Part shown: positions 1-6,569 of the stretch, piece by piece
Position numbering within the stretch: position 1 is the stretch's first letter
Layout of the letters: each line of letters starts with the position of its first letter
Assembly: GCA_016780605.1 (NCBI GenBank)
Contig: JADHLS010000254.1
Coordinates: 1-7,296 of the forward strand
DNA length: 7,296 nt
Origin: Reyranella sp.
GTDB taxonomy: Bacteria; Pseudomonadota; Alphaproteobacteria; Reyranellales; Reyranellaceae
Reading direction: 5' to 3'
Made by a program: the position numbers and the translations under genes
The notes under the pieces: model-generated
The model's input: the letters and a program-made list of their open reading frames with translations, nothing else
Told to the model about the DNA's origin: nothing
Database searches by the model: none

Positions 1-100
1 TGCCGGACCGCGGGCCTCCAGGCCCGCACATGCTCTTCCTTACCGCTAAGCATTGCGCGCTCATAACTCCTGAGCGGGCCTGGAGGCCCGCGGTCCGGCA
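1..100. repeat. Inverted pair of REP-like palindromes (REPIN-like doublet)
   Basis: Bases 1-27 and 74-100 are perfect reverse complements of each other (27 of 27), separated by a 46-base spacer. Each arm contains its own palindrome, GCGGGCCT-CC-AGGCCCGC (10-27) and its complement (74-91), plus a one-sided 9-base tail TGCCGGACC on the outer side. This nested layout, two small hairpins facing each other within one larger inverted repeat, is what REP doublets look like. The right arm ends 3 bases beyond the stop codon of the phosphotransferase gene, so on that transcript it could also act as a 3' stabiliser or terminator. There is no U-tract after it. A related core recurs once at 5251-5267. The left edge coincides with the window edge, so the element may extend further. 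Confidence 0.75.
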
Positions 101-103
101 AGA

Positions 104-1159
104 TCATCCCACCATCTTCCAGGCCATCTCAGCCATCGCCTTGGCGCGGTTGCCGTACTTGGTGGCGGTCTCCGACGAGGCATTGCCGTCGAGGCCGCGC
201 TTGTAGACGCCCTGCACGATGGCGGCGAGGCGGAACAGCGAGAAGGCGACATAGAAATCCCACGACGGCACTTCCTTGCGGCCGGTGCGGCGGGCGTAGG
301 CGGCGAGATACTCCTTCTCCGTTGGAACGCCGAACGCCTTGAGGTCGACGCCGGCATAGCCGCCCGAGGCGCCGAAGCCTTCGCCGAAGTGGTACATCAT
401 GCAGTTATAGCCGAGGTCGGCCAGCGGATGGCCGAGCGTCGAGAGCTCCCAGTCGAGCACCGCCACGATGCGCGGCTCCGTTGGATGCACGATCGTGTTG
501 CCCAGGCGATAGTCGCCGTGGTTGATGCGCGTCTCGTCGCCCGGCGGAATATTGGCCGGCAGCCACTTCTTCAGCTGCTCCATCGCCTCGATATGCTCGG
601 TGCGGGCAAGGTCGTACTGGCTCGACCAGCGCGCGATCTGCCGTTGTATGTATTGTCCCTCACGGCCGAAGTCGCCCAATCCCACGGCGCGATAGTCGAC
701 GTTGTGGATGCGCGCCAGCACGTCGTTCATAGAATCGAAGATCTTGCCGCGGTCGGCGGGCGAGATGTCCGGCATCCTGGGATCGGCCAGCACGCGTCCG
801 GGCGTGAACTCCATGATGTAGAAGGCGGTGCCGATCACCTGATCGTCCTGGCAGAGCGCGTAGGGCTTGGGGACAGGCACGTCGGTGTGGTCGGCGAGCG
901 CCTTGATCACGCGATATTCCCGGTCGACCTGATGTGCCGATGGCAGCAGCTTGCCCGGCGGCTTCTTGCGCAGGACGTACATGCGCCCGCCGGCATCGGT
1001 GATATGGAATGTCGGGTTGCTCTGACCGCCTTCGAACTGGAGCACACGCGCAGGGCCGCGATATCCGTCGACATGGGTTTTCATGTAGTCGGCGAGTTGC
1101 GCCTCGTCGAAGACATGCGCGGCGCGAACGGGAGTGAGGTTGTCGGGCAATTCAGTCAT
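104..1159 (-). CDS. Phosphotransferase family protein (APH fold, ACAD10/11-LvaA type)
   Basis: This 351-residue protein has the aminoglycoside-phosphotransferase/choline-kinase fold, in the subgroup that is a domain of ACAD10/ACAD11 and occurs as a free-standing protein beside acyl-CoA dehydrogenase genes in bacteria. Visible motifs are a glycine-rich ATP loop FEGGQSNPTF (42-51), the ATP-anchoring lysines in LRKKPPG (63-69), the catalytic Brenner motif HGDYRLGN (214-221, catalytic Asp216) and LDWE (235-238, metal-binding Asp236). All key kinase residues are present, so it should be active. Known relatives phosphorylate the hydroxyl group of 4-hydroxyacyl-CoAs (ACAD10/11, and LvaA in Pseudomonas levulinate catabolism); that substrate is inferred here, and drug phosphorylation is unlikely. 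The ATG at 1157-1159 is the first possible start, because an in-frame TAA lies about 40 bases upstream with no start codon between. No strong Shine-Dalgarno is visible. It has no signal peptide, so it is cytoplasmic. The gene is divergent from the secreted repeat protein and ends next to the REP doublet. Confidence 0.9.
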   Translation of the reverse strand: MTELPDNLTPVRAAHVFDEAQLADYMKTHVDGYRGPARVLQFEGGQSNPTFHITDAGGRMYVLRKKPPGKLLPSAHQVDREYRVIKALADHTDVPVPKPYALCQDDQVIGTAFYIMEFTPGRVLADPRMPDISPADRGKIFDSMNDVLARIHNVDYRAVGLGDFGREGQYIQRQIARWSSQYDLARTEHIEAMEQLKKWLPANIPPGDETRINHGDYRLGNTIVHPTEPRIVAVLDWELSTLGHPLADLGYNCMMYHFGEGFGASGGYAGVDLKAFGVPTEKEYLAAYARRTGRKEVPSWDFYVAFSLFRLAAIVQGVYKRGLDGNASSETATKYGNRAKAMAEMAWKMVG

Positions 1160-1290
1160 GGGTTGGACATCGTCGGTGACATTGTTGTGGTCGTGATCGT
1201 TTTACAGCCGCAGCGCGTGAGTGACGAGGGATGAGCATAGAGACCTCGCCGTAGCGACAGAAGACGGTACATCCGCCGTCGCTTCACGAT

Positions 1291-1295
1291 GAGGA
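1291..1295 (+). promoter_or_regulatory. Ribosome binding site deciding the start of the repeat protein gene
   Basis: GAGGA lies 5 bases before the ATG at 1301. An earlier in-frame ATG at 1289 overlaps this GAGGA, has no comparable site of its own, and would add only four residues (MRKR) before a normal signal peptide. The start at 1301 is therefore preferred. Confidence 0.7.
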
Positions 1296-1300
1296 AACGA

Positions 1301-2548
1301 ATGTCCAAAATCCGCTCCATTCCTTACGCCGTGCTTTCGGGCGCTCTGCTCGTCGGCGGCGGAGCGTCTGCCCAGTCGATGTACGACATCGACCGGCGTC
1401 AGGACTACCAGCAGAACCGTATCGAGCGCGGCATCCAGGACGGCCAGATCACCCGCAGCGAAGCCTATCGCCTCGAACAGGGCGAGCGGGCCATCGACCG
1501 AGCCCAGGCGCGCGCTCGTGCCGACGGCGTGATCACCCCGGAGGAGCGTGCCCGCATCGATCGCATGACCGATCGCGAGAGCCGGGAGATCTATCGCGAC
1601 AGTCACAACAACCAGCAGGCCTGGGATCGTGGCCAGCAGTGGGGCCACACCGACGGTCGCTATGACGGCTGGCGCGATCGCAATGCCGGACGCGATGGCT
1701 GGGGCAACCACAACGGCGGCAATTGGGGCGGCAACAACAACTGGGGCGACCGCGGCGGCGATCCGGGCCAGGACTACGGCTGGAACAACGGCCAGCACAA
1801 CGGTTGGGACGGCAACCGGCCGTCGGGCATCGAGCGCCGTGACGCATCGGCCGAGCGGCGCATCGACAATGGCATCCGCGACGGCTCGCTGACCCGCGGC
1901 GAGGCCAATCGCCTGGAGCGCGGCCAGGATCGCATCGATCGGTACGAGGCGCGCGCGCGTTCTGACGGCAACGTGTCGCCGTACGAGCGCGGTCGCATCG
2001 ACCAGATGCAGAACAACGAAAGCCGGCGGATCTACGAGGACCGCCACAACGATCGCACCGCGTCGAACACGCCACCGAGCGGCTCCCAGCCCGGTGGCTC
2101 GCAGACCGGCAGCGCGTGGGGCAACGGCTGGAACCATCAGCCCGGCTCGAATGGCGGTGGCACTCAGACGGCCGGCACCCAGACGGGCGGCACTCAGACT
2201 GGCGGGACCCAGACGGGTACCACGCAGCCCTCGCACGGCTGGGGCAATGGCGGCGGGCAGCATCAGCAGGGCGGGCAGACGACGCCGACCGCCGGCAACC
2301 AGCCGACGCCGCAGCCCACGCACAGCTGGGGCAATAACGGTGGCTGGCAGCGGCCACAGCAAGCGAGTGCGCCGACCCAGCAGCAGCAGCCGACGACGCA
2401 GCCGGCCCAGCAGCCTCAGCGCACCTGGGGCGGCAACAACGGCGGCTTCCGGATGCAGCAGGCGAGCATCACGCCGCAGACGCCGCGGCCGACCTATACA
2501 CCGACGTCAAACCCGACGAGCTCGAGCTCCCGGGGCTATCGCCGCTGA
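1301..2548 (+). CDS. Secreted protein with duplicated EF-hand-like module and Gly/Asn/Trp/Gln-rich tail
   Basis: This is a 415-residue hypothetical protein whose function I do not recognise. A typical Sec signal peptide (basic MSKIR, hydrophobic core, cleavage after ASA near residue 24) predicts export. Two charged, probably helical modules follow, at residues 30-104 and 177-251. They align without gaps, with about 41 of 75 identities by hand count. Each module carries two loops of the form DG-x-[ILV]-[TS]-x-x-E (Asp47/Glu54, Asp75/Glu82, Asp194/Glu201, Asp222/Glu229), matching positions 5-12 of an EF-hand loop but lacking the acidic residues at positions 1 and 3. Calcium binding is therefore doubtful. 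The linker (105-176) is rich in Trp, Gly and Asn. The tail (252-415) has low complexity, with a GTQTG tandem repeat and four W-G-N/G motifs at Trp273, Trp314, Trp343 and Trp376. No cysteine is visible. Similar R/E/D-rich modules occur, as I recall, in hypothetical exported proteins of other proteobacteria. A structural or cell-envelope role is only a guess. Confidence 0.85.
   Translation: MSKIRSIPYAVLSGALLVGGGASAQSMYDIDRRQDYQQNRIERGIQDGQITRSEAYRLEQGERAIDRAQARARADGVITPEERARIDRMTDRESREIYRDSHNNQQAWDRGQQWGHTDGRYDGWRDRNAGRDGWGNHNGGNWGGNNNWGDRGGDPGQDYGWNNGQHNGWDGNRPSGIERRDASAERRIDNGIRDGSLTRGEANRLERGQDRIDRYEARARSDGNVSPYERGRIDQMQNNESRRIYEDRHNDRTASNTPPSGSQPGGSQTGSAWGNGWNHQPGSNGGGTQTAGTQTGGTQTGGTQTGTTQPSHGWGNGGGQHQQGGQTTPTAGNQPTPQPTHSWGNNGGWQRPQQASAPTQQQQPTTQPAQQPQRTWGGNNGGFRMQQASITPQTPRPTYTPTSNPTSSSSRGYRR
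1388..2053 (+). repeat. Internal duplication of a 75-residue module within the secreted protein gene
   Basis: Copy A spans 1388-1612 and copy B 1829-2053, offset by 441 bases (147 codons). The protein copies are roughly 55% identical with no gap. Conserved landmarks in both include RI-(E/D)-x-GI, DG-x-(I/L)TR, EA-x-RLE, ID-R, ARAR, DG, P-x-ER-x-RID-x-M, ESR-x-IY and HN. The divergence implies an old duplication held by selection, not a recent recombination product. Confidence 0.85.
2159..2218 (+). repeat. 15-bp tandem repeat (four units) coding GTQT(A/G)
   Basis: Four consecutive 15-base units encode GTQTA, GTQTG, GTQTG and GTQTG, followed by a decayed TTQ. The units differ mainly at third codon positions (ACT/ACC, ACG/ACT, GGC/GGG/GGT), so the peptide repeat is kept while the DNA has drifted. 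The array lies in the low-complexity tail of the secreted protein. Confidence 0.85.
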
Positions 2549-2566
2549 GGTGCGGCCAGCGACGAT

Positions 2567-2594
2567 CCGGCGACTCGCGCAAGCGGGTCGCCGG
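2567..2594. terminator. Hairpin with GCAA tetraloop between convergent genes
   Basis: CCGGCGAC (2567-2574) pairs with GTCGCCGG (2587-2594). The stem continues inward with TCGC/GCGG, including one G-T wobble, to a GCAA loop (2579-2582). This gives a 12-pair stem closed by a GNRA tetraloop. It lies in the 56-base gap between the ends of the secreted protein gene and the acyl-CoA ligase gene, so it could end transcription from both sides. The T-run after it is short (CTTTC on the plus strand, none on the minus), so it is not a textbook intrinsic terminator. Confidence 0.6.
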
Positions 2595-2604
2595 CTTTCG
2601 CGCG

Positions 2605-4164
2605 TCAGTTAACCTGGCGCTGCTTGTCGCCCCAGTAGGGCCCGCGCAGCTCGCGCTTCAGGATCTTGCCGGTCGGGTTGCGCGGCAGCGCCTCGATGAA
2701 GTCGACCGACTTCGGCAGCTTGTAGCCGGCGATGCGCTCGCGCGCCCAGGTGATCAGCTCGCCGCCGCTGATGTCGACGCCCGGCTTCTTGACGACGATC
2801 GCCTTGACCGCCTCGCCCCAGCGTTCGTCGGGCACGCCGATCACGGCGACGTCGGCCACGGCCGGATGACCGAACAGGGCGCTTTCGACCTCAGCGGGAT
2901 AGATGTTCTCGCCACCGGATACGATCATGTCCTTCACGCGGTCGTAGATGTAGAGGTAGCCCTTGTCGTCGAGGTAGCCGGCGTCCCCGGTGAAGAACCA
3001 GTCGCCCTGGATGGCGCGCCTGGTCGCGTCGGGCAGGTTCCAGTAGCCGCCCATGACCTGCCGCGAGCGCACGGCGATCTCGCCGACCTGGCCGGTCGCG
3101 AGGTCCTCGCCGCCATCGCCGACGATGCGCAGCTCCACGCCCTCCTGGGCAAATCCGCAGGACAGCAGCTTCTTCACGTTGGCGGGATCGTGATCCTCGG
3201 GCGGCAGCAGGGTGATGGCGCCGGTCGTCTCGGTGAGGCCGTAAACCTGCTGGAAGCCGCAGGGGAAGATCCCCATGGCCTGCTTCAGGAGCTCGGCCGG
3301 GATCGGCGCGGCGCCATAGACGATCAGGCGCAGGCTCGAGAGGTCGGTCTCGCGGATCTGCGGCGCCTGCACCAGGAACAGGATCATCGCCGGCACCAGC
3401 AGCATCACCTGCAGTTTCTCGCGCTCGATGGTCTGCAGGATCTCGACCGGCACGAATTCGCGCATGACATGATTGGTGGCGCCGCCGAACAACCCGGCGA
3501 TGCCCCATCCCGCTCCGCCGATGTGGAACATCGGCAGGCAGACGAGGTTGGGCACGCGCGGAGCCATGAGCCACGTCTTTGTCCAGAGCGGCAGCATCCA
3601 GGCGAAATTGGCGTTGGTGAGCTCGGCTCCCTTCGGCAGGCCGGTGGTGCCGCTGGTATAGAACTGAACGGCGGTGTCGGTGGGCTTGGCGGGCAGGTTG
3701 GGGTCGCGGTCGACCTGCCGGTCGCGCCAGCTGTCGAACGATTCCCAGGCCGCATGTGTTGCGCCGAAAGCGATGACCTTGCGCACCGTCGTCAGTTGGT
3801 CGCGGATCTTGTCGATGACGGGGAAGAACTCCTCGCCCACGAACAGGATCTCGGCCTTGGCGTCGTTGATGATGTGCAGCACTTCGGGCGGCGCCAGCCG
3901 CCAGTTGACCGAGACCATCACGGCGTTGGCCTTGGCGACACCGAACATCAGCTCGAAGAAGATGTCGCTGCTTTTGTCGAGATGGGCGACACGCGCCTGC
4001 GGCGCGATACCCTCGGCGATCATGCCGTTGGCGACACGGCTGGCGGCTCGGTCGAGCTCGGCGTAGCTCGTCGTGCGGCCGGCATGGACCAGGGCGGGGG
4101 TGTCAGGTTGGTCGGCCGCGTGTCGCCGCACGATGTCCGCCAGGCTCGTGATCTCGATGCTCAT
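2605..4164 (-). CDS. Acyl-CoA synthetase (AMP-forming, FadD-like)
   Basis: This 519-residue protein belongs to the ANL adenylate-forming superfamily. It would activate a carboxylic acid with ATP to an acyl-adenylate and then transfer it to CoA (for fatty acids, EC 6.2.1.3). Motifs in order are the P-loop [11 protein letters not shown] (169-179), PMFHIGG (211-217), YGAAPIP (283-289), YGLTETTG (308-315), GDWFFTGD (387-394), the hinge and C-domain motif [16 protein letters not shown] (408-423), and the catalytic lysine Lys500 in NPTGK (496-500). The length is normal and every core motif is intact. Chain-length specificity cannot be read from the sequence; medium- or long-chain fatty acids or a hydroxylated acid are possible. 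There is no signal peptide, so it is cytoplasmic. The ATG at 4162-4164 is supported by GAGGAAG at 4171-4177, six bases upstream on the minus strand. The gene is divergent from the UDP-glucuronate decarboxylase and convergent with the secreted protein gene. Confidence 0.93.
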   Translation of the reverse strand: MSIEITSLADIVRRHAADQPDTPALVHAGRTTSYAELDRAASRVANGMIAEGIAPQARVAHLDKSSDIFFELMFGVAKANAVMVSVNWRLAPPEVLHIINDAKAEILFVGEEFFPVIDKIRDQLTTVRKVIAFGATHAAWESFDSWRDRQVDRDPNLPAKPTDTAVQFYTSGTTGLPKGAELTNANFAWMLPLWTKTWLMAPRVPNLVCLPMFHIGGAGWGIAGLFGGATNHVMREFVPVEILQTIEREKLQVMLLVPAMILFLVQAPQIRETDLSSLRLIVYGAAPIPAELLKQAMGIFPCGFQQVYGLTETTGAITLLPPEDHDPANVKKLLSCGFAQEGVELRIVGDGGEDLATGQVGEIAVRSRQVMGGYWNLPDATRRAIQGDWFFTGDAGYLDDKGYLYIYDRVKDMIVSGGENIYPAEVESALFGHPAVADVAVIGVPDERWGEAVKAIVVKKPGVDISGGELITWARERIAGYKLPKSVDFIEALPRNPTGKILKRELRGPYWGDKQRQVN

Positions 4165-4260
4165 TGGACGCTTCCTCGATTGCGCGGCATCTTCAGCGCT
4201 TTCGGAGTGATTTCAAGCGTTTGATCGCCTACTGTCAGCGAGGGATTGAGCGGGGATATC

Positions 4261-4266
4261 AGGGAA
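4261..4266 (+). promoter_or_regulatory. Ribosome binding site for the UDP-glucuronate decarboxylase
   Basis: AGGGAA stands just before the ATG at 4269. It supports this start over an in-frame TTG at 4164, which would add 35 residues unlike the family, overlap the divergent ligase start codon, and place the nucleotide-binding glycine motif unusually far from the N-terminus. Confidence 0.65.
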
Positions 4267-4268
4267 CC

Positions 4269-5243
4269 ATGAGCAAGCGGATATTGGTGACGGGTGGCGC
4301 CGGCTTCCTGGGTTCGCATCTGTGCGAGCGGCTGCTCGCGGGCGGCAACGACGTGCTCTGCGTCGACAACTACTTCACCGGCAGCAAGCAGAACCTCGCG
4401 GCCTGCCTCGACAATCCGCGCTTCGAGCTGATGCGTCACGACGTGACCTTCCCGCTCTATGTCGAGGTCGACGAGATCTACAACCTCGCCTGTCCCGCCT
4501 CGCCGGTCCACTACCAGCACGACCCGGTGCAGACGACCAAGACCAGCGTGCATGGCGCCATCAACATGCTTGGCCTTGCCAAGCGCACCCGTGCCAAGAT
4601 CTTCCAGGCATCCACCAGCGAGGTCTATGGAGATCCCACCGTGCACCCGCAGGTCGAGAGCTATCGCGGCAACGTCAATCCACTGGGGCCGCGCGCCTGC
4701 TACGACGAGGGCAAGCGCTGCGCCGAGACGCTGTTCTTCGACTATTGGCGCCAGCACAAGCTGCGCATCAAGGTGGCGCGCATCTTCAACACTTACGGCC
4801 CTCGCATGCATCCCAACGACGGCCGCGTAGTGTCGAACTTCATCGTCCAGGCGCTCAGGGGCGAGGACATCACGATCTACGGCGATGGTATGCAGACCCG
4901 CGCCTTCTGCTACGTCGACGACCTGATCGAGGGTTGGCTGCTGCTGATGAACAACACGCCCGACGAATTCACCGGACCGGTCAATCTCGGCAACCCGGCG
5001 GAGATTCCGATTCGCCAGCTGGCGGAGACGGTGCTGAAGCTCGTTGGCGGCAAGTCGAAGCTGGTCAAGGCGGCGCCGCTGCCGGTCGACGATCCGCTGC
5101 AGCGCTGCCCGGACATCACTCTGGCCCGTGACAAGCTCAAGTGGGAGCCCAAGGTCGCGCTGGAGCAGGGCCTGAAGAAGACGATCGAATATTTTGACGG
5201 ACTGCTGCGCAGCAACAAGGAAGTCAGCCGCGTCGGGCGTTGA
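4269..5243 (+). CDS. UDP-glucuronic acid decarboxylase (UDP-xylose synthase)
   Basis: This 324-residue extended SDR enzyme is predicted to convert UDP-glucuronate to UDP-xylose with bound NAD+ (EC 4.1.1.35), in the cytoplasm. It opens directly with the NAD-binding motif GGAGFLG (9-15) in a Rossmann fold. The catalytic set is visible: Thr116-Ser117-Glu118 in STSEVYGDP, Tyr145 and Lys149 in YDEGK, and Arg211 in [20 protein letters not shown] (171-180) followed by [11 protein letters not shown] (181-191) is a hallmark of the UXS family and distinguishes it from UDP-glucose 4-epimerases and dTDP-glucose dehydratases. Length and ends match soluble bacterial UXS, and there is no ArnA-type formyltransferase domain. 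It sits beside a GDP-mannose epimerase-like gene and a glycosyltransferase, which fits a supply of xylose for lipopolysaccharide or exopolysaccharide. UDP-xylose can also be a precursor of further sugars such as UDP-arabinose. A UDP-glucose dehydrogenase would be needed for the substrate and is not in the window. Confidence 0.93.
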   Translation: MSKRILVTGGAGFLGSHLCERLLAGGNDVLCVDNYFTGSKQNLAACLDNPRFELMRHDVTFPLYVEVDEIYNLACPASPVHYQHDPVQTTKTSVHGAINMLGLAKRTRAKIFQASTSEVYGDPTVHPQVESYRGNVNPLGPRACYDEGKRCAETLFFDYWRQHKLRIKVARIFNTYGPRMHPNDGRVVSNFIVQALRGEDITIYGDGMQTRAFCYVDDLIEGWLLLMNNTPDEFTGPVNLGNPAEIPIRQLAETVLKLVGGKSKLVKAAPLPVDDPLQRCPDITLARDKLKWEPKVALEQGLKKTIEYFDGLLRSNKEVSRVGR

Positions 5244-5250
5244 CGGAAGA

Positions 5251-5267
5251 GCGGGCCGGAGGCCCGC
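5251..5267. repeat. Single REP-like hairpin between convergent genes, possible terminator
   Basis: GCGGGCC (5251-5257) and GGCCCGC (5261-5267) form a 7-pair stem with a GGA loop. Flanking GAGC and GCTC can add pairs with a one-base bulge. The core closely resembles the palindromes at 10-27 and 74-91 (GCGGGCC-GGA-GGCCCGC against GCGGGCC-TGGA-GGCCCGC), so it looks like a single member of the same repeat family. It lies in the 39-base gap between the ends of the UXS and epimerase genes and may stop transcription in both directions. No U-tract follows. Confidence 0.65.
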
Positions 5268-5282
5268 GCTCCCAAAGACGAC

Positions 5283-6305
5283 TTACTGCGCCGCGACCGC
5301 GCGCGGCAGGGCGTTGACGACCGAGGCCTTGCCCGAGGTCATCTCGTCGTAGATCCACTTGTAGGTCTTCTCCATGCCGTCCTCGAGACGGATGGAGGGG
5401 GCCCAGTTCATCAGCTTCTTGATCAGCGTGTTGTCGCTGTTGCGGCCGCGCACGCCCTTGGGCGCGTCGAGCTTGTAGGAGCGCTTCAGCTTCACGCCGG
5501 CGATCTTCTCGACAATGTCGACCAGGCGGTTGATGCTGACCAGCTCGTCGCTGCCGATGTTCAGCGGCTCGACGATGTCGCTGTTCAGCAGTCGGATCGT
5601 GCCGTCGGTGCAGTCGTCGATGTACATGAACGAGCGGGTCTGCTCGCCGTCGCCCCAGATCTCGATCTCATGCTTGCCCGAGAGCTTGGCGGCGATGACC
5701 TTGCGGCAGATAGCGGCCGGCGCCTTCTCGCGGCCGCCGTCGTAGGTGCCTTCCGGCCCGTAGACGTTGTGGTAGCGCGCCACCCGCGTCGCCAGGCCGT
5801 AGTCCTCGCGGTAGTGGCGGGCCATCCGCTCGCTGAACAGCTTCTCCCAGCCGTAGCCGTCTTCCGGCATGGCGGGGTAGGCGTCCTCTTCCTTGAGCGC
5901 GGTGACATCGGTGCGGGTCTGCTTCTCGCCGTTGTAGACGCAGGCCGACGACGAATAGAAGAAGCGCTGGGTGCCGGCTTCCTTGGCGGCCACCAGCATG
6001 TGGGTGCTGACCAGCACCGACAGCATGCACTCGGCCTTGTGGGTTTCGATGAAGCCCATGCCGCCCATGTCGGCAGCGAGGTTGTAGATCGTGTGGGCGC
6101 CCTTGGCGGCGGCACGACAGGGCTCGAGCAGGGCGAGATCGCCGACCTGGTTCTCGACGCCCGGGGTCTTTTGATACCACTCGTTGAGCGGCTTCACGTC
6201 GACGGCGCGGAGCTTGGTATGGCCGCGCTGCTGCAGGACGCGGACCAGATGGCCGCCGATGAAGCCACCGGCACCGGTGACGACCACGAGATCATTCTTG
6301 GACAT
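5283..6305 (-). CDS. GDP-mannose 3,5-epimerase-like SDR enzyme
   Basis: This 340-residue extended SDR protein closely resembles plant GDP-mannose 3,5-epimerase (EC 5.1.3.18), which converts GDP-D-mannose to GDP-L-galactose and GDP-L-gulose. Visible motifs are the NAD-binding GAGGFIG (11-17), the GME signature NLAADMGGMGFI (75-86), SSSACVY (118-124) with Cys122, YGWEK (151-155) with the SDR Tyr and Lys, HNVYGPEGTYDGGREKAPAA (179-198) with Lys194, QTRSF (222-226) and GVRGRNSDNTLI (284-295). By my alignment from memory, Cys122, Tyr151, Lys155 and Lys194 correspond to Arabidopsis Cys145, Tyr174, Lys178 and Lys217. That makes activity likely, though many bacterial homologues are labelled only as NAD-dependent epimerase/dehydratase. 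The ATG start is preferred over the GTG at 6318-6320 because GAAAGG lies just before it. The extra C-terminal residues (about 322-340) look poorly conserved. The gene is convergent with UXS and divergent from a glycosyltransferase, suggesting a role in surface polysaccharide. Confidence 0.8.
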   Translation of the reverse strand: MSKNDLVVVTGAGGFIGGHLVRVLQQRGHTKLRAVDVKPLNEWYQKTPGVENQVGDLALLEPCRAAAKGAHTIYNLAADMGGMGFIETHKAECMLSVLVSTHMLVAAKEAGTQRFFYSSSACVYNGEKQTRTDVTALKEEDAYPAMPEDGYGWEKLFSERMARHYREDYGLATRVARYHNVYGPEGTYDGGREKAPAAICRKVIAAKLSGKHEIEIWGDGEQTRSFMYIDDCTDGTIRLLNSDIVEPLNIGSDELVSINRLVDIVEKIAGVKLKRSYKLDAPKGVRGRNSDNTLIKKLMNWAPSIRLEDGMEKTYKWIYDEMTSGKASVVNALPRAVAAQ

Positions 6306-6312
6306 TGACCAG

Positions 6313-6318
6313 CCTTTC
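6313..6318 (-). promoter_or_regulatory. Ribosome binding site deciding the start of the epimerase gene
   Basis: On the minus strand GAAAGG precedes the ATG at 6303-6305 by seven bases. An upstream in-frame GTG (6318-6320) overlaps this site and would add five residues (MKGWS) not expected before the Rossmann fold. Confidence 0.6.
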
Positions 6319-6456
6319 ACGCGAAGAGAGGGCTTTTATCCGGTTTTTCAAAGACTTGCGAGTTGGGCGCCATGTCGGCCGGGGAGTCGCCAGGTGCGCC
6401 GGGCTGCTCGTTTGCGCGTCCCGTGCTTTCCCGTCAAGTCGCCCAATGACGCGGCA

Positions 6457-6487
6457 ATTATAGGGCCGCGCGCACCGCGGCTGTCGA
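6457..6487 (-). promoter_or_regulatory. Candidate promoter of the epimerase gene with 19-bp spacer and dyad
   Basis: Read on the minus strand, TCGACA (6482-6487; five of six against TTGACA) is followed by a 19-base spacer and a perfect TATAAT (6457-6462). The spacer contains an inverted repeat, GCCGCG-N5-CGCGGC (6465-6481). A start near 6450 would give a leader of about 145 bases before the epimerase ATG. The TATAAT match is direct. Its use, and the meaning of the dyad in such a GC-rich genome, are inferred. Confidence 0.35.
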
Positions 6488-6569
6488 TCAGGCTGGGGAA
6501 AATCGGTGGTCGGAGCGAAAAAACTCTCTTATACCAGCGACATAGGCCCTCCTTGGCCGTCTAGGCATC

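Noticed and set aside
1..64. Possible minus-strand gene start at the left edge (ATG at 62-64 or at 29-31 with AAGGA upstream)
   Set aside because: Translation would run straight into the REP palindrome giving MCGPGGPRSG-like peptide. The first ATG has a ribosome site only two bases away, and the coding part would lie outside the window, so it cannot be supported.
1176..1205. GTGACA as a possible -35 for the secreted protein gene
   Set aside because: No acceptable -10 lies 16-19 bases downstream (best is TTTTAC), so no promoter is called in this interval.
389..1234. Plus-strand open frame antisense to the phosphotransferase
   Set aside because: It is a shadow of a well-supported kinase gene, and its translation shows no motif.
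1253..1283. Overlapping inverted repeats (AGCGAC/GTCGCT and GACGG/CCGTC) in the leader just before the secreted protein gene
   Set aside because: The stems are only 5-6 pairs and share bases, which is common by chance at this base composition. They are not convincing as a riboswitch or thermometer.
1202..2362. Long minus-strand open frame antisense to the secreted protein gene
   Set aside because: It encodes a low-complexity Ala/Val/Arg-rich product with no family resemblance and is explained by GC-rich third positions of the real gene, which has a signal peptide, ribosome site and duplicated modules.
2866..4224. Long plus-strand open frame antisense to the acyl-CoA ligase
   Set aside because: The opposite strand carries every ANL motif. 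The antisense product is His/Asp/Gly-rich with no recognisable domain.
6317..6373. 18-codon upstream open frame (MAPNSQVFEKPDKSPLFA) in the epimerase leader, ending 11 bases before its ATG
   Set aside because: The position suits a leader peptide, but no Shine-Dalgarno precedes its ATG and nothing in the peptide (no run of one amino acid) suggests attenuation. Conservation in relatives would be needed to revive it.
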